This document shows, one piece after another, positions 34,301 to 45,100 of a stretch of 64,000 bases of DNA. The position numbers and the translations under genes are program-made. The stretch lies in the NCBI GenBank assembly GCA_019054805.1, contig JAHQIY010000022.1:1-64000 (forward strand), in the 5' to 3' direction. The notes beneath the pieces are model-generated. The model ran no database searches, had not been told where the DNA came from, and saw only the letters and a program-made list of their open reading frames with translations. The first letter of the stretch is position 1; each line of letters starts with the position of its first letter. This DNA comes from Brachionus manjavacas (lineage: Eukaryota > Rotifera > Eurotatoria > Ploima > Brachionidae).

Positions 34301-35369
34301 TTTTAAATTAAAATCTTAGGCAAGTCAAATAGATACTTGTGTTGGGAAGCAATTCAATCATGGGCATAGTCCATGTCTCACAAATTAGTAAAAATTAAAT
34401 TAAAAACACCCTATTTAATTAAGCTTAATCTTGAGAACCTGATAGATATCTTATAAAGTTTATGAATTGAAATATTCTACAAACATCTATCGAAAATTTT
34501 TTTAGAATTTTTCAAATCGGAATCGAATAATACATTTTATCTTTTTAAAAAAAAAAAAGATATTAAACGAAAAAATTTATGTTTTAATGGAAATTGTGAG
34601 TCCCAGCCCGAGCCGGTCAAAAAGCAGGTCTGGGACCGGTCAACACTAGTAAATTTTAAAGTTGATCAAAAGTAAAAAATTGCAAAAATTTTATTTTTTT
34701 AAAAATAATTTTTATGAATTTTTTTTGGTAAACTTGTGAGATTTTTCAAATTAACTACAGCAAGTGAGCGAAAAATCTTGTCTTGAAGTGCCTTTCTGAT
34801 TAATTTACCCTAGTCTCTACTTCTTCACATTCATCTTCATCAAATTTTTCAAATTCATTAGAATTGGATCAAATTCACATCTGACTTTGTATTTTGTAAA
34901 AAAAGTAAACAGAGAAAGCAAATCTGATCTTTCTTTTTGAATTTGTCTTTTGACCAACTCTTTTTTATTGAATGTCCTTTTGAACAGAAAAATTTTCACT
35001 TTTTCGATTTTAATTACAATCTTTAAATAGACAAAAAAACACAATTGTTTTGGTAATTTATCTCCCAAATTCACCTAATGCCCGCTAAAATAGCCCATCA
35101 TCATACAAGAAAAAAATTGAAATGAAAACTTTCTGGTTAGTCTTTCTAATTTTTTAAACTAAAATTTTTATAATTTTTTCTTTTGGAAAATTTTCACCAA
35201 CAATAAATGTTAAAAAAATACCAATTTCTTCTATTTCAAGATTCTTTTCTAGCCAATCGACCAAGTCTTCGCCAGTAAATGCATTCGATATAGTTGTCAG
35301 AAATAATTTCTGAGATTTTATTGGGATGCCAGTTTGTTTATGCTGCATTGCCTTTATAACCTTTTCCAT
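31345..35369 (-). CDS. RGS7: R7-family regulator of G-protein signalling
   Basis: Eight exons join in phase: 35369-35222, 33234-33125, 33078-33027, 32972-32831, 32779-32698, 32635-32157, 32100-31882 and 31597-31345. They encode 494 residues, about the length of human RGS7. DEP domain, residues 1-86 (VIKAMQ..TGIPIKS, FTGEDLVDWLEKNLEI). R7 homology helices, 87-178 (PYFWIS, LLKRTMRN, FLDSQERAFW). G-gamma-like domain, about 200-262, ending in PSNPWITDD, which pairs with G-beta-5. RGS domain, about 285-405 (REFMKFCEVEFSVENLKFYL, RFEQSEIYKNLL), which accelerates GTP hydrolysis on Gi/o alpha subunits. The acidic and Ala-rich tail is unlike vertebrate RGS7. The start ATG directly follows an AG, so an upstream or trans-spliced leader exon is possible. 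It could equally be called RGS6/7/9/11-like. Introns are 46-284 bp, except intron 1 of about 2 kb. Confidence 0.93.
33820..34305 (+). mobile_element. CR1-like LINE 3' end in RGS intron 1, antisense
   Basis: The plus strand reads SYGYNFLTKRVVS and then NDLSQDDHY at 33850-33935, the FxxRVVNxWNxLP block. After an AT-rich interruption it reads SSKSINSFKSRIDNELFDNG at 34130-34190, the final ORF2 residues. A short 3' UTR and a (TAC)n tail follow at about 34285-34295. The sequences around 33925-33950 and 34085-34110 are inverted copies of each other. Same lineage as 21515-21846. Confidence 0.82.
34306..35221. other. Rest of RGS intron 1
   Basis: Includes a GC-rich patch at 34598-34650 that holds two imperfect copies of a CCCAG..C..GCCGGTCAA-type unit. 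A minus-strand open stretch at 34817-35074 is lysine-rich and unassigned. I see no exon needed here, because exons 1 and 2 join in phase. Confidence 0.5.
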
Positions 35370-36053
35370 CTTTAAAAAATTTGATAAAAATTAAGTTTAT
35401 ATTGAAGGGGGCTATTAAAATACTCTTTGAAATGCATAATAACGAGGATATGAAGGCTTACTCAAAAGGTGATTATGTGATATTTCCATTTGGAGGCGAC
35501 TATATTCAAATTATATTTTTAATTTTCAAAAAATTAATGATTCTTGTTCTTTCATGAATTCGATAAGGATTTTAAATGAAAATTTATTGATTTTTAAGAT
35601 AAACTGAGAAAAAGCGGATTTGATTTTTTTTCAAAAATCGATTTTTTATTTCAACAAGATACCTTTAAAATTGTTGTTTTGAAATTATAAAAAAATATTT
35701 TAATTTAGAAATTCGATTGATTATCAAATTTTCTATCAGAAAATGAGCATGTTTCACAACTGTGAACATTTTATTCTTTTAAATTATTTCAAAGTGAAAT
35801 TAATTTTTTTTGACAATTTCTTAGTTTTCAGTTCCTTTTGAAAATTATTTTTTTTTACAAATTTACACTTACATAACAAAAATATTCATCTGAAACAATC
35901 TTTAAAAAAAACACATTATTACTGCTTTATAATTATGATAAAAAAATTGTTTAAAACTGAAAATTTATTATATGAATTAGAAATTTTTTATTTTGCTTTT
36001 ATTTATTTACAAATTTAAATCCATAATTGATTCCATTCTTAAGAAAAATATGT
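35370..36053. other. AT-rich spacer between RGS and BUB3
   Basis: No gene or repeat recognised. It must hold the RGS 5' region and the BUB3 3' UTR, since both genes run on the minus strand. Confidence 0.5.
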
Positions 36054-37076
36054 CTACTTTGGTTTTGTTTCTAATTCCGATACGCGTCGTATGTAAATAT
36101 TTTCCTTTGGTATTTGACTAGGATCGATATCACCAATGCCATAATAATAAGAACAAGCGATTGCTAGAGTTGTTCCAAGCGCATCGAAGCAAAGCGACGT
36201 AATTCCAGTTGGATAGGAATGAAATTGGCAGAGTCTTTTTTTGTTAAAAGGGTCCCAAATGTTGACCATTCTTTTTTAAAATTTTTTATTAACAAACCCT
36301 CTTAAGATTGTCTTAACTTACCCGTCAGCACCTCCAGTTGCAAACGTGTTATGAATACCATGAAACGAAATAGTATTAACAGGAAAAACTAGCTCAGCAT
36401 CATTGTCTTTTATTCTGTGACATTTAAAGGCATATTTCTTTCGCTGTTCATCTGGATTCATGTCAAAATATTCCACTGCAACTCTTCCTTCAATGGAACT
36501 AAGAACAAATCCTTGCTTGTTAGGAAAACATTTAATTGATCTGGTTTGATATTTCAGACTCGATTCTCTAGCTTCCGACATACCCATATTGTTTAAATTC
36601 CAAATTCTTATCTTACGGTTTGCTGTTCCAACTACCATTTTTTCATCACAATTGTCTAATGTGTATACTTTGTCTGGTTGCTCATAGGACCCAACACAAC
36701 TTGGACTTCTTGTATCCCAAAGTTTAATAAACTTGTCCCAAGAGCCCGTTACAATCAAATTTTTATTTTTACAGTAATGAACACATCTAATTGCTTCCTG
36801 ATGAAATCCGATGACTATTTCTTTTTGTGCCTGGTAATCGTACATTACCAAATGTTTGTCCAAACCTCCGCTAAAAGATTTGTTTGAATCGCCAAAGCAG
36901 GAGTCAAGAACGGGCCTTTTGTGACTAAAGGTGTGCTTTAGGCGATTCGAATCGATATCATATAAGCGGACTGAATTGTCCCATGATGTCGCTAGTAAAA
37001 ATTGAGAGCTTTTTGGTCCAAATTTAATAGATGATATAGCGTCTGAAGGAGTGTTATCCAATTGATATTCTGACAT
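36054..37076 (-). CDS. BUB3: BUB3, mitotic checkpoint WD40 protein
   Basis: Two exons (37076-36322 and 36270-36054), split by a 51-bp intron, encode 323 residues against 328 in human. It is a seven-bladed WD40 propeller that binds GLEBS motifs of BUB1 and BUBR1 and brings them to phosphorylated KNL1 at kinetochores. Signature blocks are present in order: SQFLLATSWDNSVRLYD, SGGLDKHLVMYD, VTGSWDKFIKLWDTR, SSLKYQTRSIKCFPNKQGFV, SSIEGRVAVEY, KKYAFKCHR, HNTFATGGADG, and after the intron NIWDPFNKKRLCQFHSYP. The ETKPK C-terminus matches the human end. The donor GTAAGT and acceptor are canonical. Nothing is missing. Confidence 0.97.
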
Positions 37077-39187
37077 ATTTTTTTTTTTAATTAAAATTAA
37101 ATTTTATATATTTTTCAAAAAAGTCGTCTAAGAATTCTATATAGAAGCATAAAGTTTTTTGAATTGTCTTAAATTTAACTTCTCTAGTTTTCACAATTTG
37201 TTGAAGTGTTCCAAAATTTTAATTTAATTTCTAAATGAAGCATCAGATTTAAATTTATATTTTTTTTTAAATTATAAGATTGCATTATTTAAATTTTAAT
37301 TACAAAAACATTATCATATTATCATAGTTTAAATGAATTAATTGACAAAATAAATAAATTTTCTCTTTCAAAACTCTCGTGCAAATCCAATATTGGATTA
37401 ATATTTATTTATTTCAATCAAAACCTTAAAGGCGATGTAAAAAATAAAGTTAAAAAAATTAAATGTAATAATTAAGACTAAGTTTAAGTATTACGTGTTA
37501 TATTTTGTATTTTTTTTTCGCCAAAAAAAAAACTGGTTTAGATACTTTTATTTTTTGTGCCAAAAAATTAACAAAATAAACAGGACTGATTTTTAGAATG
37601 GATTTATTCAAAAATTGACTAGAATTCCAGTAATTTTACGTAAAATAGTAAAATTTCCGGAGCCAAAAAGGAATAAAATAATTTTAGTCTCTTTAAATAA
37701 TTTTAGTGGTATAGGCATAGGTGTGATTTTTTCTGTGTTCCTTTTTGGATTTTATTTAAAATTACTAGAAATTTTAGTTCTTTTCTAAAAAATAATTTTT
37801 TTCACTGGTGCGATTTTACTTAAAATTGACAGATATGAAGAATTCACCAAAATTTTGATAAACCAATTTTAAAAAATAATTACTCTATAAAATAAAAAAA
37901 TTGACAAAATATTTGGAAAACAAAATAAATTTCAGCAGGAAAGCGGGCGAGGAAAGCAAAGGCGAATTATTGATTTTTCAAAAGCACTAGTTATTTAAAA
38001 AAATATCAAGAAATTTTATTTTCAAATATATTTTTTGGTGAAAAAAAGATCCATTGAAGAAATAACAGAGATATCGGATCTGATTTAAAATGTAGCTGTT
38101 TATAAGAGTTTAAATATACTTTTAATTATGTCAGAATGAGTAATTTTGTTAATACCGTTTTCCTTTCCAAACAAGAGTATCCTTAAGGCTTCCTTTTTTA
38201 CAACGAAATATCGCTTTATATGTCTGATCTAAAAAAATAAATAAATGGAAAATAATTAAAAAATAAAATGATTTAATTTTTTGTGTTTGAATTACAAAAT
38301 GTATCCAAAGAATGATTTTTTTTTATTATTTAATCCTATGGATTTTTTTAATTTTCAGGCTGTACGTTTGAAAGTCTAAATGACGGAAACTTCAAATACA
38401 ATTTTTTGATTAAAAAGGTATTTTTATTTCCAAAAAAATATTTAGAGCTTCACAAACTCCATTTAGCTTTTATTTAGAAAAATGGGTTTTGTTTTTCATG
38501 TAAAAATTAAATTATCTAATTCTCAGTCAAAATTAAAACTGGTCTAAAAAAACTTTTTTTAAACTATTAACAATAAGCATAATTTGAAAAAAAAATTTCT
38601 TGAATGATATAAATAATTAAAACAAATCAAAAACAAGATTTTTTTTTTCGTTTTGATACTAAGGCTTTTTGATATATGTTTATTTATAATGTGTATTTCA
38701 AAATAATTTGTATCTAGCTTCAAAAATTAAATTCAAAAATCATATTACAAATAAGTAATTAAAATAAAAATATTTATTTTTCCTAACAATATTTTTTAAA
38801 TAAAAACTAATTTAAAAATAAACTTTACAAAAAATCAGTTTATAAATTTAAATTTAAAAATCGATTTAATCAATGTATTGAGAAAATTATTTAAAAATAA
38901 TATTAATTTTTTTTTATTTTAAAATAAATATAACATGTAAAGTATGTTACATAAAAATTACTTAAATTAATTCGAAAATTAATTTTCATATCTAAAGATA
39001 AATTCTTGGAATTGATGTGATACTTTAAATTGATTTTCAATTTCAAGATACCTTTTTTTTTTTTTTCGAGGAAGTCCATGTTCGATTCAGATGTAGAAAT
39101 TAATAAATAAATAAATAATCAGAAAAGAAAGAATTAGTATTGATATTTTTAGATAAGTTTATTTTCATTAGAATTAAATAAAATGGG
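37077..39187. other. Intergenic region between BUB3 and RINT1
   Basis: Mostly AT-rich. Three things stand out. A single TIR end at 38269-38306 is shared with 63182-63805. An exon-like unit on the plus strand at 38359-38417 lies between TTTTCAG and GTATTT. An exon-like unit on the minus strand at about 38228-38160 lies between TTTTTTAG and GTATTAA. A LINE tail motif in plus orientation is at 39066-39116, ending in (AAAT)n. No gene can be assembled. Confidence 0.5.
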
Positions 39188-42100
39188 TTAATTCAAATCG
39201 GATCTTAAGCTTAAAATTTTTCGAGACTGCTCACATGTTAAATGGTGAATATTGAGTTCTTTTAGGGCATTTTTTGCGTTATAAGCATTAATTTTTAAAT
39301 CATAATCACTCGGTTGAATAATTGTTCGGTTTTCTTCAATGACCAAAGCCTTCTCGATGAGACCTTTTAGCAATATGGCTGGCCCTTGTTTCATCTTTAT
39401 CAAGCTAATTGATTCATTTGTTCTTAAAGAAAAAATTCAATTTTTATTTTTTTTATTTATACTTTAATATACAATCTAAAGAAGCTATTTACGCTGCAAT
39501 CTACAGCGAATTCATTTAAAATAGGCATCAGGTACTTGCTTATGTCATAATCAAGTTGGTGAATGCCTCCTTCATTAAAAGTGGTATGCAGAATTAGATC
39601 TTTATAATAAAAAATGTCCAATTCACTTGAAAGCTTTTTGATTATTGTATTAAAAGTTTCCTGATTTATTGAATCCTTTAGCAAATGGAGCATATTTCGT
39701 AAAGATATCAGCATATCTGATGCCGAGTCAGTCAAAGTTTGTTTGTATAGCTCAGAAACTAAAGGCATGCTCATCCATTTTTCATGTTTGTAGGCATTAG
39801 CTCTCGAAGTGAATTCCCACTTGCAATTTTGAACTATTTGCTTTACAATGTCATTTTTAACTTTCTCATAAGATGGTAATAAATCATCGAATATTGTTCC
39901 TTCGATTTCCAGAAATGGTTTAGCAGATTTAATGCTTTGGTCAAATGAATCGCTTAATTCCTCATTAAAACCTTCATCGCTGAGAAAATTATCTGCATCC
40001 AAGTTTTCTACCAATTGATATTTCTTGACGAACTGATGGAATTTTACTTTATAAAATTGCATTTGGATGTAAAACTTAAAATATATAATAACTTATAAAT
40101 TAACTTATTAACTAATTAATTTTTGAATTATTAAAATAACTATCACAGCCAGATATTTTTTTTCAAGCTAATTAATAATTCTTACTGCTAATTTATTTTA
40201 TTTTTACACTTTCATTTCAAGTGGAAAATGAAAGTGTCTATTGAAAAGTCATGTTTCATGATCTTTGGAAGAAAAAAATTATTTAAAACCTTAAAATTTG
40301 CGGTAACAATTTAAATAATGATGAAAAAGCTAAACTCTGAGGCATTATGTTAGACTCAAGACTTACATTCTGCAACATTGTGAATTTCCATACAAAAATT
40401 CCAATACAAAATTTAAATTCTTGACAAAAATATGGATTTTGTACTACAGATTTTTCTGTAAGCTTTTAAAGATGAAACAAACAATCTTTCATTTAACAAT
40501 CCATTTTTAAAAAATTAAAATAAATATTCATATTATTTTTAATCAAATTTTACGTTTATTTAGAATTGAAAAATAAAATTTTATAAATTATAACCATCTT
40601 ATTCAAAATTATCTAAGAAAGTGATGACAGAAATTTTAACATTTGAAAAAAAAAATTTTAATTAGAATAGATCGTAGAGATAAAATAAATAAATCTCAAA
40701 TTATTAGAATTTTATTTTATCATTTATATTTCCTGTGTTAATGAAATTAATTAAATTTAGTGAAATATGTTTTGTTTCATGTTATTTAATTTTCATAATT
40801 TTAAATGCTCAATTTTGTCGATTAAAATGAATTAAAAAGAATTTTACTTTTATAATTTTCGGAACTTCCGAAAAACAAACCTGAGGTTTGTATGAAAATT
40901 CATAATGCAAAATTTGGTTCTATGATGGATGATTTAAAAGAGCGCTATAATTCAAGACTTAATATAATAAAATATCTCTCAAATAAGAAATGTCCTTTAA
41001 AACCCAAAACACTAGAAAATCTTTACAAATCCTGAATAGGATCAATTTTAGATTATTCCTTTTCTTGTTTAGATTCCTTCTCAGAAAATATTATTAATAA
41101 AATACAATTTATTCATAATTCAGTTGAAATATGATACCCTCTCTTACATGTAATGCATCACGAGGCAACTTTTAGCCTTAAATTACCAGCAGTCTCGGAT
41201 CGAATTTTTGAATTGAAAAAGAGGTAAATCAGGAAGGGACTGAGTCATTCGATTCCATTGGTTGTCTGACTAGTGGAAGAATATCAAGAAGGCTTTGAAT
41301 CAAGATTTATCGAATATCCGACTCCTCTGTGTAATTACTATCTTACCATTTCTTCTTTTTTCCTGAACCGTCAAATATTTATACATGTGTAACCTGTAAC
41401 TCTCTTTTTCAACTAATCTTTTTAATGATCCGTAATTTTTTTTATAATCTTTATTTTATTTTTTTAAATTTAAAAAGATTAGTAGCTTTAGCTCGAAACA
41501 GAAAAACAATTTAAAAAAATACTGAGCCAGTGTCAGAAAAATAAAACAAAGATAATAATTTATGTAATACAGTGCTTTACTTTAAACCGCAGAACCATTT
41601 TAATAAGTTAAATTAACTTTTACATTAATTTATTACTTATATTACATTATTCTACGTATATTTAAATCAATAAATGTAAGATTACATAAAATCACATAAA
41701 ATTTAGAATGTAATTAAATGGAATAAAGCGTAAAATGATGTAAAATTACGTAAAAATACCTTATTTCAAGTAAAATACAACAAAAATGCTGAATGACAAT
41801 TTGATTATTAAAGATTTTTTAGCAATTTGAAATTTTACATTTTTTATCATTTTATTACATAATTTTACACAAAAAATTGTAAAAAAATGTAAAAAAAAGG
41901 TCATTTCTAGTAAATTTTGCTTTTAATAATAATATTTTTTATTTCAAATCCTAAAATTTCTTTTGTTTTTTTATACGATTATTTCATTATTTTTCAAAAA
42001 TAACATTGAATGATTAAATGTGTAATGAGATACAAAAATACTTTTACTGCCTTTTTGCGAAGTAAATTTTGATTTTGTCTTTGTTCTACATCAGGACAAT

Positions 42101-45100
42101 GATTCAAAGCATAAGTCAAATGAAATTTGCAAGTTTCAGCGATCTTTTATTTCGCGATTGATTTTTTAACAATATAAAAATTATCTTTCAAATAATATCT
42201 GGTGTATTTTTCCGTCTTTTAATGAGAATTTTAATACAAGTTTGAAAAAGCATAAAAAAGTCCAATTTATTAAAAAAAAATTAATGAAAGTTATCTTTGC
42301 AATCTAATTTCATTGAAATTAAATATATTAAAGTAAATTAGGATATTTAGTTTTTATTGTTCTGAGGCAAAAATCTCTAATTTTTAAAAAAATGTATTTT
42401 TACAAATCAGGAAATAACTTTCTTTTAACAGAAAAATTTTAAAAAAAATGAAATAATTAAGAATAAAGTAAATAAAAATGCTTCTAAAAATCTTAATTCT
42501 ACATTCTTTTAAACAATAAGAAAGTGACTTTCTTTAAAGAAGATAAATATTTTAAATTGTTTACTAATTTTGAATTTTTTTTTAATAGACTGTGAACATT
42601 TTTAAGTAAAAAACTCTTATTTGCTATATTCTTTATTATTTTATATTTTTATAAAATTTATCTTTTTAAAGAAAGTTTTTTTCTCACTTGTAAAAAAAAT
42701 GTAAAAAATTAAAGAATTTTGCTTTAAAACAATAAAAACTAAATATCCTATATTTACTTTAAAATATTTAATTAAATGTAATTAAATTGCAAAAGAAACT
42801 CTCCTTTTTTTTTAATTTAAAAAATTGAACTTTTTTTTGATGCTTTTTCAAACTTGTACTAAAATTTTCATTAAAAGACGGAAAAATACACCATTTATTA
42901 TTTGAAATATAATTTATGATATGCTAATTTTAATTATGGGTATTAAATATTTATTTTAAAGTTATTTTCTGATATTTTTTATATATGCTGATAATAAATA
43001 TTTTTAGTTCTAATTAATAAAGTTATTTTCTGATATTTTTTATATATGCTGATAATAAATATTTTTAGTTCTAATTAATTTTTGGTCCAAAGAAAAATTT
43101 GCAAGGATTCACGGTCAATCTACTGTAATAGTTATTAACCTTATTTGATTAATAATTTAAAAAATTATAATTAATTTCTAGATACCGTTGAATTTTTCCA
43201 TTCATCTAAAACTTTGATAATATAATTGACTGTATTTAAGACGCCTAAATATGTCTTTGAGAAGATATTGTTTCCTTCATCACGTAAAATCTGGCACAAT
43301 CTTAGATGGAAGTCTGTTAATAAATCTATCTGCAAACTGACAAAACGTAATTGTTTTGACGGGTATGGTAATTTGAAGTAGCGATCGTGAATGGATTTGA
43401 TTATCAATATAAAGCATTCAGCACATTTGGTTGTTTTTGATGTGTTATAATTTGAATTATTAGCTGGCCATAAGACATTTAAATCGGAAGTAATCATCAG
43501 TGATTTTTCAACATTAAAATTTGAAAAAAACAACTGACTTTGATTTGAAAACATTTCATCAAGATATTTTTGCCAAATCTGTTTCTCCAAACTCAGCCAA
43601 TGTGTAAATAAAAATTGATTTTCACATATTATGTGAAGACAAGTATAAAAATACTGATGGTCAGAAATAAGACTTGAACTATCGGTCGAATCCAAAAAAG
43701 ATGTCAATTGATTACTAAAAGTTAAGAGTTCATCAATTGTGTGCAAAAACTGTTCCGAATTATCAAAAAGCTTTTTAATGTCAGTATCAAGTTTTTCTTT
43801 TACTAGACATATAAGTTTGTTTATGAATAGAATCTTAAATGATTTAATGAATAAATGAATAAAACTAAGTAGTGCTACGAATTTCTGTTATCAAAAAATC
43901 CATAAAAAATTACTAAACCTCACGCTTATAATGTAAAATTACCGGAAATCTTGTAAATTTTGATTAAAAGGAAAAATTGAAATCTGCCGGGTCACAAAGT
44001 AGAAAAAACATTTAATAACATAAAATGTCATCAAATAATGAGCAACCGATTTTTTTTTCATGATAATTTTTTTATAATTTTCCCTATTCTATCCTTGTGG
44101 ATAGTGGGGAGGCGCTCATCTTCTTTTCAAGTACCTTTTTGAGCAACGGCTCCGATCTGACACAGAGGCTACTGCATCGAGTTGATCATCTACACCGCAA
44201 TTGTTACCCAGTCGAAACCAGTTCCCCTATTTTTATGATGAAAGAGGTTTAAACATTCACCCCGTATTGCCGAGGTATTTTGAAGATTTTTTCACCCTCA
44301 GCGGGTTTTGAACCCTCGATTCTCTGCTTACATGACTAACACGCAAGCCATTCGGCTATATGGGCTTGATTATGTTATCATATGTTATCATTTGTTATGG
44401 TGATAACAAATTTTGTTATCCAAAGATTTTGTTATCTGTAAAGATAACATTATTCTGTATTATTTTACTGATGGCAAAATGGTTCGGACCGTCTTGATGA
44501 TCTGGTTTAGCAAGAGTTAGAAAAGGAAGTATCAGAAATTGAAGAAACAAAAAAAATTGAAGATAAGATCGAACAATTAAATAAAAAATTTTAATCATTG
44601 TCTTGCGATGTCAAAAAAAGCGGTTTTGTGTCTTGAGATTAATTTAATAGTTTAATGACTTGGAATCGGAATTTTTTTTTATTTGGTAACATAATAAGTT
44701 TACTGATAACACTTTTTATTTTTATTATGTAAAGTAAATAACATTTTATGTTATCAAATGATAACACAACCGGAGAGTCCCAAATAACTTGTTTTTTTGT
44801 AGAATTTTTAAAGGGGCTGGTAAACGTTTTTTCAAGTGAATATATTTTATATTCCAATAAACTTATAATTAAATTACAAGAGAAAACAAAAAATTTTACC
44901 TAAACAATAATTTGGTTAGAAAATTAATTTTTTTCTAATTTTTCTAATATTTAACTTCATTTTTAAATATTGATTTTTTAATTTGAAGAAGCTTTAGGAC
45001 AATACAAATAAATAAACGGATAAATGAAGTTCACTCTGCAAGAGAAAAAATTCAAATTTAAGATTAGTAAAAAATTTAAAAATAAATAATAAATTAACTT

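Noticed and set aside
34817-35074. Minus-strand 85-codon frame in RGS intron 1 as an extra exon
   Set aside because: RGS exons 1 and 2 join in phase and match the family without it. The peptide is lysine-rich and unlike any RGS segment.
44298-44369. A possible tRNA gene
   Set aside because: A and B boxes are present, but the acceptor and anticodon stems do not pair and a non-tRNA body follows, so SINE is the better call.
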